A stretch of DNA of 6,275 bases, taken from contig USNH01000054.1 in the NCBI GenBank assembly GCA_900556015.1, positions 1 to 6,275 of the forward strand, given 5' to 3'. Positions 1 to 6,275 of the stretch are shown piece by piece (the stretch's first letter is position 1; every line of letters begins with the position of its first letter). The notes under the pieces were generated by a model that worked only from the letters and a program-made list of their open reading frames with translations, was not told the DNA's origin and ran no database searches. Source of the stretch: an uncultured Eubacteriales bacterium (GTDB lineage Bacteria > Bacillota_A > Clostridia > Oscillospirales > Oscillospiraceae). Made by a program: the position numbers and the translations under genes.

Positions 1-696
1 GAGAAGGTCATCGGTGCGCTGAGCGAGTCGTTTATGGCCAACAACGCCGACACCACCGTGACCTATAACCCCACAGGCTCCGGCTCTGGCATCACCGCCG
101 TGCAGGAGGGTACGTGCGACATCGGCCTTTCCTCCCGTGCCCTGAAGGACGAGGAGAAAGCCGCCGGATTGAAGGAGACCGTGCTGGCCTATGACGGCAT
201 CGCCATCATCGTCCACCCCGATAACCCCGTGTCCGACCTGCCCCTGGAGCAGATCGCCAAGCTCTACACCGGCGAGATCACCAACTGGAAGGACGTGGGC
301 GGTAATGACGCCCAGGTGGTGCTCATCGGGCGCGAGGCCGCCAGCGGCACGCGGGACGGCTTCGAGTCCATCACCGGCACGAAGGATAAGTGCCAGTACC
401 GTCAGGAGCTGACCTCCACCGGCGATGTGATCACCGCCGTGAGTCAGAACCCCGACGCCATCGGCTACGCCTCCCTGGCCTCCATCAAGGACAGCGTCAA
501 GGCGCTGAACGTGGACGGCGTGACCCCCGGCGAGGACACCGTGAAGGACGGCAGCTACAAGGTCCAGCGCCCCTTCGTGCTGGTAACGGTGGAGGGTAAG
601 GCCCTCAGCCCCGTGGCGCAAGCGTTCTTTGACTATGCGACTTCCCCCGATGCAGCGGCCATTATTGCCAAGGCCGGTGCGGTTGCCGCCAACTGA
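1..696 (+). CDS. pstS: Phosphate ABC transporter substrate-binding protein PstS (5' partial)
   Basis: High-affinity phosphate-binding protein that delivers inorganic phosphate to the PstCAB transporter outside the cytoplasmic membrane. Only the last 231 residues are present. The frame is open from base 1, so the start, signal peptide and probable lipoprotein cysteine lie upstream. Visible family marks, numbered from the first residue in the window, are the phosphate loop PTGSGSG (24-30), DIGLSSR (40-46), YDGIAIIVHPDNP (64-76), the LYTGEITNW segment (88-96) and REAASGTRDGF (111-121), whose SGTR supplies the second half of the phosphate site. GYASL and a C-terminal segment starting at PFVLVT also fit. 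The SSR form, rather than the SDAP of the E. coli protein, is typical of PstS from Firmicutes and related groups. The gene ends in TGA and is followed by a stem-loop before pstC. Assignment is firm; only the N-terminus is unknown. Confidence 0.96.
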   Translation, partial: EKVIGALSESFMANNADTTVTYNPTGSGSGITAVQEGTCDIGLSSRALKDEEKAAGLKETVLAYDGIAIIVHPDNPVSDLPLEQIAKLYTGEITNWKDVGGNDAQVVLIGREAASGTRDGFESITGTKDKCQYRQELTSTGDVITAVSQNPDAIGYASLASIKDSVKALNVDGVTPGEDTVKDGSYKVQRPFVLVTVEGKALSPVAQAFFDYATSPDAAAIIAKAGAVAAN

Positions 697-703
697 CGGC
701 GGA

Positions 704-744
704 CGGAAAGGCGGCGCTCTCCCCCTCGGGCGCCGCCTTTTCCG
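704..744 (+). terminator. GC-rich stem-loop between pstS and pstC (partial terminator or mRNA-stabilising hairpin)
   Basis: The arm GGCGGCGC (710-717) is perfectly complementary to GCGCCGCC (730-737), with a 12-base loop. AAA (707-709) pairs with TTT (738-740). CGG (704-706) can pair with CCG (742-744) if one T is bulged, giving about 14 base pairs. Only four Ts follow the GC stem and they are themselves flanked by A's on the 5' side, so it could act on either strand. The short T tract and the downstream genes without another evident promoter favour partial termination or protection of the upstream pstS mRNA 3' end over complete termination. Either would give more PstS than membrane subunits, as expected for a binding protein. 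The structure is seen; the role is inferred. Confidence 0.7.
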
Positions 745-757
745 CTATGCTATGACG

Positions 758-764
758 AAAGGAG
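758..764 (+). promoter_or_regulatory. Ribosome binding site that decides the pstC start
   Basis: AAAGGAG lies 1 base before an ATG at 766 and 7 bases before a second in-frame ATG at 772. The first spacing is too short for initiation, while the second matches the 7-8 base spacing of the other genes here, so 772 is preferred. Confidence 0.8.
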
Positions 765-771
765 CATGACC

Positions 772-1641
772 ATGCGGCGAAAACAGTTGGCGGAAAACGT
801 CATACACGGCTTCTTCCTGCTGATGGGGCTGGTGACGGTGGGCTGCGTGCTGCTGATCACCGTCTATCTCATCGTCGCCGGTATCCCGGCCATCCGGGAG
901 ATCGGCCTTGTAAAATTCCTGTTCGGCCCGGAGTGGGACTCCGCGGCGGCAGAGCCGAAGCTCGGCATCCTGCCCTTTATCCTCACCAGCGTCTACGGCA
1001 CGGCGGGCGCTATCCTGCTGGGCGTGCCGGTGGGGTTCATGACCGCCGTGTTTCTGGCGAAAATGGCTTCTCCCAAGCTGCGGGCGGTGGTGTCCCCGGC
1101 GGTGAGTCTGCTGGCGGGCATCCCCTCCGTGGTCTATGGCCTGGTGGGTATGCTGGTGCTCGTGCCCGGCATCCGCGCCATTTTCCATATCCCTGACGGC
1201 TCGGGATTGCTGGCGGCCATCATCGTGCTGGCCATCATGATCCTGCCGTCCATCATCAACGTGGCCATGACGGCGCTGGAAGCCGTGCCGAAGGAGTATG
1301 AGGACGGCTCACTGGCACTGGGTGCTACACCGGTGGAGACGTGGTTTCGCGTGTCCGTCCCGGCGGCGAAAAGCGGCATCGCCGCGGCGGTGGTGCTGGG
1401 CGTAGGCCGCGCCATTGGCGAGGCCATGGCGGTGATGATGGTGTCCGGCAACGTGCCCAATATGCCGTCCCTGTTCCAAAGCGTCCGCTTTCTCACCACC
1501 GCCGTGGCCAGCGAGATGAGCTACGCCGCGGCGGGCTTGCAGCGGCAGGCGCTGTTCTCCATCGCGCTGGTGCTGTTTCTGTTCATCATGCTCATCAACG
1601 CCGCGCTGAATTTCTTCCTCAAGCGCAGTAAGGAGCGGTAA
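772..1641 (+). CDS. pstC: Phosphate ABC transporter permease PstC
   Basis: One of the two membrane subunits forming the phosphate channel of the Pst transporter. The 289-residue protein has the usual MetI-like permease layout of six hydrophobic segments, at about residues 11-37, 68-96, 105-132, 146-166, 201-225 and 259-283. The conserved AGIPSVVYGL is at 115-124. The EAA coupling loop, which contacts the ATPase, runs from about 170 to 197 (EAVPKEYEDGSLALGATP then VSVP). GRAIGEAMAV at 212-221 is the PstC/PstA-type segment after it. The order after pstS and the family distinction (GRAIGEAMAV here, [10 protein letters not shown] in the next gene) assign it to PstC rather than PstA. Start 772 is chosen over 766 because of ribosome-site spacing. 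The length is at the short end for PstC. The last codons contain the ribosome site of pstA. Confidence 0.95.
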   Translation: MRRKQLAENVIHGFFLLMGLVTVGCVLLITVYLIVAGIPAIREIGLVKFLFGPEWDSAAAEPKLGILPFILTSVYGTAGAILLGVPVGFMTAVFLAKMASPKLRAVVSPAVSLLAGIPSVVYGLVGMLVLVPGIRAIFHIPDGSGLLAAIIVLAIMILPSIINVAMTALEAVPKEYEDGSLALGATPVETWFRVSVPAAKSGIAAAVVLGVGRAIGEAMAVMMVSGNVPNMPSLFQSVRFLTTAVASEMSYAAAGLQRQALFSIALVLFLFIMLINAALNFFLKRSKER

Positions 1642-1643
1642 CT

Positions 1644-2510
1644 ATGGATAAACACGATTTTTCCGCCCGCCGCCGTGCCTGGGGCGGGGCGATGAAGGGC
1701 CTGATGGTGCTGTGCGCCGCGCTGACCTGCGCGCTGGCGGCGTTCCTTATCATCTACGTGCTGGCCAAGGGCATTCCCAACCTGAGCTGGCAGCTGCTGA
1801 CCACCAAGCCCAGCTATCTGGAGGAGACCATCGGCATCCTGCCGGACATTATCAGCACCGTGTGCATGGTGCTGACCACGCTGGCGGTGGTGCTGCCTCT
1901 GGGCGTGTGCGCCGCCGTGTACCTGACGGAGTACGCCGCCAACAAAAAGGTGGTGGCCGTCATCGAATACGCCGCCGAGACGCTGTCCGGCATCCCCTCC
2001 ATCATCTACGGTCTGGTGGGCATGATGTTCTTCTGCCAGTTTTTGGGGATGAAGAAGTCCATCCTGGCCGGTGCACTGACGCTGGTCATCATGAACCTGC
2101 CCACCATCATGCGTACCACCCAGGAGAGCCTGAAGACCGTGCCCCAAAGCTACCGGGAGGGCGCGCTGGGCCTGGGCGCGGGGAAGTGGCGCACCATCCG
2201 CACGGTGGTGCTGCCCGGATGCGTGGACGGCGTGGTCACGGGCTGCATCCTGTCCGTGGGCCGCATTCTGGGCGAGACGGCGGCGCTGCTGTATACGGCG
2301 GGCTTCGCCCACGCGCTGTACGGCACACTGGGCGAGACGCTGAAAAACGCCGGCGCAACGCTGTCCGTGGCGCTGTATGTCTACGCCAAGGAGCAGGGCG
2401 AGTTCGACGTGGCCTTCGCCATCGCCGCCATCCTCATGGCGCTGGCGCTGCTCATCAACCTGGCGGCCACGCTGGCCGCACGCTATTTCAAAAGGAGGCG
2501 GGACGCATGA
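1644..2510 (+). CDS. pstA: Phosphate ABC transporter permease PstA
   Basis: Second membrane subunit of the phosphate channel, pairing with PstC. The protein has 288 residues, with a basic cytoplasmic N-terminus (ARRRAW) and six hydrophobic segments at about 18-41, 67-95, 105-130, 138-157, 195-217 and 255-277. [10 protein letters not shown] at 115-124 aligns with the equivalent stretch in PstC. The EAA loop is around 161-191 ([20 protein letters not shown] then VVLP), and [15 protein letters not shown] at 206-220 is characteristic of PstA. ATG 1644 follows AAGGAG (1630-1635) by 8 bases, a site inside the end of pstC, and only 2 bases separate the genes. The stop TGA overlaps the pstB start in an ATGA, implying coupled translation. 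The protein ends in a basic RYFKRRRDA tail. Confidence 0.95.
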   Translation: MDKHDFSARRRAWGGAMKGLMVLCAALTCALAAFLIIYVLAKGIPNLSWQLLTTKPSYLEETIGILPDIISTVCMVLTTLAVVLPLGVCAAVYLTEYAANKKVVAVIEYAAETLSGIPSIIYGLVGMMFFCQFLGMKKSILAGALTLVIMNLPTIMRTTQESLKTVPQSYREGALGLGAGKWRTIRTVVLPGCVDGVVTGCILSVGRILGETAALLYTAGFAHALYGTLGETLKNAGATLSVALYVYAKEQGEFDVAFAIAAILMALALLINLAATLAARYFKRRRDA

Positions 2511-3262
2511 CGCCTGTGATCTCTGTCAACGATCTGAATCTGTGGTACGGCCCGACCCAGGCGCTGCACCATGTGACCATGGACGTGCAGCCCAACACCA
2601 TCACCGCCCTGATCGGGCCCTCGGGCTGCGGCAAGTCCACATTTCTGAAAACCCTGAACCGCATGAACGATCTTGTCCCCGGCGTGAAGATCACCGGGCA
2701 GGTGCTGTATAACGATCAGGACATCTTCGCGCCCTCCGTGGACGTGAGCCAGCTCCGCCGGGAGGTGGGCATGGTGTTTCAGAAGCCCAACCCGTTCCCC
2801 ATGAGCGTTTATGACAACGTGGCCTACGGCCCGCGTACCCACGGCGTGCGGAACAGGGCCAAGCTGGACGAGCTGGTGGAGAGCTCTCTCCGCGCCGCCG
2901 CTATATGGGACGAGGTGAAGGACCGCCTGCAAAAGAGCGCGCTGGGTCTCTCCGGCGGTCAGCAGCAGCGGTTGTGTATCGCCCGTGCCCTGGCGGTGCA
3001 GCCCAAGGTGCTGCTCATGGACGAGCCTACCTCCGCACTTGACCCCATTTCCACATCCAAGATAGAAGAGCTTGCAACGGAGCTGAAAAGGCGGTACACT
3101 ATCATCATCGTCACCCACAATATGCAGCAGGCGCTGCGTATCTCCGATGACACCGCCTTTTTCCTCCTGGGCGAGCTGGTGGAGTACGGCGACACGGAGA
3201 CCATGTTCTCCACGCCCCACGAAAAACGCACCGAGGATTACATTACGGGGAGGTTCGGATGA
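2507..3262 (+). CDS. pstB: Phosphate ABC transporter ATP-binding protein PstB
   Basis: Cytoplasmic ATPase that dimerises under PstC/PstA and powers phosphate import. The 251 residues match the usual PstB length of about 250. All ABC motifs are present: Walker [10 protein letters not shown] (37-45), Q-loop Gln92 in [15 protein letters not shown], signature LSGGQ (148-152) followed by [10 protein letters not shown], Walker B VLLMDEP (168-174, catalytic Glu173), D-loop SALD (176-179) and switch His204 in [18 protein letters not shown] and LNRMNDL are PstB hallmarks that separate it from other importer ATPases. The C-terminal [10 protein letters not shown] is also typical. The frame stays open far upstream through pstA, but ATG 2507 is the start because AGGAGG (2493-2498) sits 8 bases before it and homology begins there. 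It overlaps pstA and phoU by ATGA at either end. Confidence 0.98.
   Translation: MTPVISVNDLNLWYGPTQALHHVTMDVQPNTITALIGPSGCGKSTFLKTLNRMNDLVPGVKITGQVLYNDQDIFAPSVDVSQLRREVGMVFQKPNPFPMSVYDNVAYGPRTHGVRNRAKLDELVESSLRAAAIWDEVKDRLQKSALGLSGGQQQRLCIARALAVQPKVLLMDEPTSALDPISTSKIEELATELKRRYTIIIVTHNMQQALRISDDTAFFLLGELVEYGDTETMFSTPHEKRTEDYITGRFG
3247..3253 (+). promoter_or_regulatory. Ribosome binding site of phoU, compatible with two adjacent starts
   Basis: GGGGAGG inside the end of pstB lies 5 bases before ATG 3259 and 8 bases before the next codon, ATG 3262. The first start gives the ATGA overlap with pstB. The second has the spacing seen at the other genes and would give a protein one residue shorter. 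Confidence 0.6.
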
Positions 3263-3909
3263 TGCGAAGCCAATTTGACAAGCAGCTGGCCCAGCTTCAC
3301 CGGGAGCTGATCGAGATGGGCGCTCTGTGTGAGCAGGCCATCGCTCTGGCGGCCCAGGCCCTGACGGAGAGCGACGCGGCCCTGGCCGGACAGGTGTCGG
3401 GGCTGGAGCGTGACATCGACCGCAAGGAGCGGGACATTGAGAACCTGTGCCTGCGCCTTCTGCTGCACCAGCAGCCGGTGGCCGGCGACCTGCGGCAGAT
3501 CTCTGCCGCGCTGAAGATGATCACCGACATGGAGCGCATCGGCGACCAGGCCGATGACATCGCGGAGCTGATTCCCCATCTGCCCGCCGCCCTGCCCGGC
3601 GGCGAGCTGCTGCGTGCCATGGCACGGGAGACCATCGCCATGGTCAACGACAGCGTCACCGCCTACGTCCGGCAGGACGTGGCCCTGGCGGAGCGCGTCA
3701 TGGCCGCCGATGACACGGTGGACGACTATTTCGACCGGGTGAAGCGCTCCCTGATCGCCTCCATCGCCCATGGCGGCGGCGACGGGGAGGGCGCACTGGA
3801 TATTCTCATGGTAGCCAAGTATTTCGAGCGTATCGGCGACCACGCCACCAATATCGCCGAGTGGGTAGAATTTTCCGTCACCGGCGTACACAAAGAGGAG
3901 ACAACATAA
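3259..3909 (+). CDS. phoU: Phosphate signalling complex protein PhoU
   Basis: Cytoplasmic helical regulator that, in characterised bacteria, links the Pst transporter to the PhoR-type kinase, keeping the Pho response off when phosphate is plentiful and limiting uptake. The 216 residues comprise two repeated three-helix PhoU domains, at about 5-105 and 115-210. Each carries the family's metal-binding motif on its third helix: [12 protein letters not shown] (92-103) and [13 protein letters not shown] (190-202). The N-terminal MRSQFDKQL and [14 protein letters not shown] (68-81) are also typical. The gene overlaps pstB by ATGA (start 3259; 3262 is possible) and is followed after 13 bases by the response regulator, so the three parts of the signalling path are adjacent. 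No residue of the repeat motifs appears to be missing. Confidence 0.95.
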   Translation: MMRSQFDKQLAQLHRELIEMGALCEQAIALAAQALTESDAALAGQVSGLERDIDRKERDIENLCLRLLLHQQPVAGDLRQISAALKMITDMERIGDQADDIAELIPHLPAALPGGELLRAMARETIAMVNDSVTAYVRQDVALAERVMAADDTVDDYFDRVKRSLIASIAHGGGDGEGALDILMVAKYFERIGDHATNIAEWVEFSVTGVHKEETT

Positions 3910-3922
3910 GGGAGGAAACGAT

Positions 3923-4594
3923 ATGATATGGTGTGTTGAGGACGACGCCAGCATCCGCGACATTGAGATCTATGCCCTGCGCGCCGCCGGGTTCGAGGTG
4001 CGGGGCTTTCCGGACGGCGACAGCTTTTGGGACGCCCTTCAGCAGCAGCGGCCCGACCTGGTGGTGCTGGACGTGATGCTGCCCGGCGCAGACGGCACGG
4101 AGCTGCTGCGCCGGATGCGGGCCACGCCCTCGCTGCGTGCTGTCCCGGTGATCCTGGCCACGGCCAAGGGCGCGGAGTACGACCGCATCTCCGGGCTGGA
4201 CAGCGGCGCGGACGACTATCTGGTCAAGCCCTTCAGCGTCATGGAACTGGCCTCCCGTGTCCGGGCGGTGCTGCGCCGCTGCAAAGCGCCGGAGGAGAAA
4301 AGCCTGACCTGCGGCGGCCTGACGCTGAACGAACAGGAGCACACCGTATCGGTGAACGGGCAGCGGGTGGAGCTGACGTATAAGGAATACGAGCTGCTGC
4401 GTCTGTTCCTCACCCATCCCCGCACCGCCTTCACCCGTGATAAGCTGATGGAGCAGGTGTGGGGCACCGACTTCTGCGGCGAGAGCCGCACGGTGGATAT
4501 GCACATCCGCACCCTGCGGCAGAAGCTGGGGCAGGAGGGTACACACATCCAGACCGTCCGCAACGTGGGCTATCGTTGGGAGGATACCGTATGA
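3923..4594 (+). CDS. Phosphate-type winged-helix response regulator (PhoB/PhoP, OmpR family)
   Basis: Transcription factor of a two-component system, probably the activator of this operon under phosphate limitation. It has 223 residues. The receiver domain (1-120) has the acidic pocket E6-D7-D8, phospho-acceptor Asp50 in LVVLDVMLPG, switch Thr80 in VILATAKG, Tyr99 and invariant Lys102 in DDYLVKPF. The winged-helix DNA-binding domain (about 125-220) shows LTYKEYELLRLFL (151-163), the recognition region with SRTVDMHIRTLRQKLG (188-203) and the closing VRNVGYRWE (212-220), as in OmpR/PhoB proteins. Start ATG 3923 follows GGAGG (3911-3915) by 7 bases. It overlaps the kinase gene by ATGA. Sequence alone gives a phosphate role only through the pst/phoU context; the name PhoB or PhoP depends on convention. 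Confidence 0.93.
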   Translation: MIWCVEDDASIRDIEIYALRAAGFEVRGFPDGDSFWDALQQQRPDLVVLDVMLPGADGTELLRRMRATPSLRAVPVILATAKGAEYDRISGLDSGADDYLVKPFSVMELASRVRAVLRRCKAPEEKSLTCGGLTLNEQEHTVSVNGQRVELTYKEYELLRLFLTHPRTAFTRDKLMEQVWGTDFCGESRTVDMHIRTLRQKLGQEGTHIQTVRNVGYRWEDTV

Positions 4595-6246
4595 CAAAAC
4601 GCATTTTTCGCTCCACCCTGGCCGTTGGGCTGGCGGTGCTGCTGGCATCGCTGGCGGTGGTCATGGGCTGCTTGTACGACTACTACGTCCGCTTACAGGA
4701 GGACCAGCTCCGGGATGAGCTGTCCCTGGCCGCCGCGGCGGTGGAGGAGCAGGGCGCGGACTATCTGAGCAAGCTGGAGTCCGACCGCTACCGCATCACC
4801 TGGCTGAGGAGCGACGGCACGGTGCTGTACGACACGAAGGCCGATGCCGCCAGCATGGAGAACCACGCCCAGCGGCAGGAGGTGCGGCAGGCGCTGACCA
4901 CCGGCGTGGGCGAGAGCAGCCGTTACAGTGCCACGCTGCTGGAGAAAACACTGTATTACGCCCAGCGACTGCCGGATGGCACGGTGCTGCGATTGTCGGC
5001 CACCCGCGTCACCTGGGGCGTGCTGCTGCTGTCCGTGCTCCAGCCGCTGCTACTGGTGCTGGTGGTGGCGCTGATCCTGTCCGGCGTGCTGGCCGGGCGG
5101 GTGTCCCGCCGCATCGTCGAGCCGCTGAACCGGCTGGATCTGGAGCACCCTTTGGACAATGACGCCTACGAGGAGCTGTCGCCGCTGCTGCGGCGGCTGG
5201 AGCACCAGCGCCGTCAGATCGACGACCAGCTCCGCAGCCTCCGCCGCCAGGCGGAGAAGTTCCAGCAGATCACCGCCAACATGAACGAGGGACTGGTGCT
5301 GCTGGACGAGGACGGCGCGGTGCTGAGTCTCAACCCCGCCGCCTGCCGTATCTTCAAGACGGATGACACCTGCGTGGGCCGCGATTTCCTGACGGTGGAA
5401 CGGGATACCGCCGTCAGCCGCGCCCTCCGTGACGCGGCGGCCCAGGGTCACGGCGAGGCCCGGCTGGAGCGGGACGGCCACGAGTACCAGTTCGACATCA
5501 CCGCCATCGTCATCGACGGCGAACGCGCCGGCGCGGTGCTGTTGGCCTTCGATGTGACGGAGCAGGCCTTTGCCGAGCGCAACCGCCGGGAGTTCACCGC
5601 CAACGTGTCCCACGAGCTGAAAACGCCCCTCCAGGGCATCATCGGCAGCGCCGAGCTGCTGGAAAACGGCATGGTGCAGCCGGAGGACGTGCCCCGTTTC
5701 GTGGGGCACATCCGATCGGAGGCCCAGCGGCTGGTGGCGCTGGTCAACGACATCATCGGCCTGTCTCGGCTGGATGAGGGCGATGAGATGCCCGCCGAGC
5801 CGGTGGAGCTGCTGGCGCTGTGCCGCGAGACGGCGGCGGCGCTGGAGAGCGCCGCGGCGGAGCGGCAGGTGTCCCTGTCCGTCACCGGGCAGGAGGTCAC
5901 TGTCCCCGGTGTCCGCCGATTGCTCAGCGAGGTGGTGACCAACCTGTGCGACAACGCCGTCAAGTACAACGTTCCCGGCGGCAGCGTCGCCGTCACCGTC
6001 ACCGCCGACGAGGATAACGCCGCCGTCACCGTGTCCGATACGGGCATCGGCATCCCCGCCGACCAGCAGAGCCGCGTGTTCGAGCGGTTCTACCGGGTGG
6101 ATAAGAGCCACTCCAAGTCCTCCGGCGGCACGGGACTGGGCCTGTCCATCGTCAAGCACGCCGTGGCCTACCACCACGGCACGGTGTCCCTGACCAGCCG
6201 GGAAGGGGAGGGCACCACCGTCACCGTCACCCTCCCCCTGAAGTGA
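4591..6246 (+). CDS. phoR: PhoR-type sensor histidine kinase
   Basis: Membrane histidine kinase expected to phosphorylate the regulator encoded just upstream. The 551 residues run: short basic start and transmembrane segment 1 (about 8-28), extracellular domain of about 110 residues (31-142), transmembrane segment 2 (about 143-168), a short HAMP-like linker (170-220), a PAS domain (about 225-325, from FQQITANMNEGLVLLDEDG to LLAFDVTEQ), then the HisKA domain with phospho-acceptor His341 in NVSHELKTPLQGI. The HATPase domain has the N box NLCDNAVKYN (451-460), G1 DTGIGI (483-488), F box FERFYRVDKS (497-506) and G2 GGTGLGLSI (512-520). The transmembrane-PAS-HisKA plan is that of Gram-positive PhoR. 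Start ATG 4591 has GGGAGG (4578-4583) 7 bases upstream; the frame is open further upstream inside the regulator gene, but that part has no domain. Kinase assignment is firm; PhoR identity rests on architecture and neighbours. Confidence 0.93.
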   Translation: MTKRIFRSTLAVGLAVLLASLAVVMGCLYDYYVRLQEDQLRDELSLAAAAVEEQGADYLSKLESDRYRITWLRSDGTVLYDTKADAASMENHAQRQEVRQALTTGVGESSRYSATLLEKTLYYAQRLPDGTVLRLSATRVTWGVLLLSVLQPLLLVLVVALILSGVLAGRVSRRIVEPLNRLDLEHPLDNDAYEELSPLLRRLEHQRRQIDDQLRSLRRQAEKFQQITANMNEGLVLLDEDGAVLSLNPAACRIFKTDDTCVGRDFLTVERDTAVSRALRDAAAQGHGEARLERDGHEYQFDITAIVIDGERAGAVLLAFDVTEQAFAERNRREFTANVSHELKTPLQGIIGSAELLENGMVQPEDVPRFVGHIRSEAQRLVALVNDIIGLSRLDEGDEMPAEPVELLALCRETAAALESAAAERQVSLSVTGQEVTVPGVRRLLSEVVTNLCDNAVKYNVPGGSVAVTVTADEDNAAVTVSDTGIGIPADQQSRVFERFYRVDKSHSKSSGGTGLGLSIVKHAVAYHHGTVSLTSREGEGTTVTVTLPLK

Positions 6247-6253
6247 TGCACGC

Positions 6254-6275
6254 AAAAAAGAACCGCCCCCGGGCG
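6254..6275 (+). terminator. Probable operon terminator, cut by the window edge
   Basis: Eight bases after the kinase stop there is an A run (6254-6259), then GAACCGCCC and CCGGGCG up to the last base. CGCCC (6264-6268) is complementary to GGGCG (6271-6275). This looks like the 5' arm and start of the 3' arm of an A-run/GC-stem/T-run terminator, whose remainder would continue as GGTTC and Ts outside the window. With the 3' half missing this is a prediction. Confidence 0.45.

Noticed and set aside
744..752. TATGCT (746-751) as a possible -10 box of a separate pstC promoter.
   Set aside because: No -35-like hexamer lies about 17 bases upstream; that position falls in the C-rich hairpin loop. 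A single six-base match is expected by chance.
1712..2506. A 265-codon upstream extension of the pstB frame through pstA, suggesting a fusion protein.
   Set aside because: PstB homology begins at 2507, just after a strong ribosome site. The upstream translation is the frame-shifted reading of a well-formed PstA permease.
4459..4590. A 44-codon N-terminal extension of the kinase frame inside the response regulator gene.
   Set aside because: The kinase begins naturally at ATG 4591, with its own ribosome site and a basic start followed by a membrane segment. The extension is an out-of-frame reading of the regulator's DNA-binding domain.
5989..6235. Repeated CCGTCACCGTCACC-like stretches near the end of the kinase gene, as possible DNA repeats.
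   Set aside because: Both copies encode Val-Thr-Val-Thr beta strands of the ATPase domain with the same favoured codons, in expected places of the fold. Protein sequence explains them.
5050..6255. A 401-codon open frame on the - strand under the kinase gene, and other long - strand frames (for example 1521-2312, 2483-3220, 3238-3963 and 3878-4648).
   Set aside because: They lie opposite genes with clear families. Strong G/C third-position bias removes stop codons in the antisense frame, and the translations are low-complexity, rich in His, Gln, Gly and Arg, with no recognisable domain.
1..6275. The possibility of an undescribed or accessory system (defence, mobile element, novel cluster).
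   Set aside because: All seven genes have clear phosphate transport and signalling identities, in a compact single-direction operon with uniform base use. No foreign-looking insert, repeat array or unexplained gap was seen.

Overview
This window is a phosphate uptake and phosphate-sensing operon, read entirely on the + strand: pstS (5' end missing), pstC, pstA, pstB, phoU, then a PhoB/PhoP-type response regulator and a PhoR-type sensor histidine kinase. Every gene is intact except pstS, which is cut by the left window edge. There are no RNA genes, mobile elements, CRISPR arrays or gene-free stretches over 300 bases. The longest gap is 75 bases, between pstS and pstC.

The DNA is GC-rich with strong third-position G/C. 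The Shine-Dalgarno sequences are strong (AGGAG or GGAGG, 7-8 bases from the start). PstS carries an SSR motif, and the regulator/kinase pair resembles those of clostridial phosphate operons. Together these suggest a high-GC Firmicute of the class Clostridia, perhaps an Oscillospiraceae-type gut bacterium (Oscillibacter/Flavonifractor-like). That assignment is inference from protein style and composition; no marker gene is present.

Layout: bases 1-696 hold the C-terminal 231 residues of PstS. Bases 697-771 hold a strong GC stem-loop with a short T run, then the pstC ribosome site. From 772 to 6246 the six remaining genes are packed almost without gaps. pstA/pstB, pstB/phoU and regulator/kinase each share a 4-base ATGA overlap, pstC and pstA are 2 bases apart, and phoU and the regulator are 13 bases apart. 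The last 20 or so bases look like the first part of a terminator hairpin cut by the window edge.

How it works together: PstS captures phosphate outside the membrane, PstC and PstA form the channel, and the PstB dimer drives transport with ATP. PhoU links the transporter's state to the sensor kinase, which phosphorylates the response regulator. The regulator probably activates this operon from a promoter upstream of pstS, outside the window. With the two-component genes at the distal end of the same likely transcript, phosphate starvation would raise the level of its own sensor and regulator.

I found no undescribed system. The points worth a second look are regulatory: the pstS-pstC stem-loop, the two-component pair at the operon's end, the short HAMP-like linker of the kinase, and two start-codon ambiguities.
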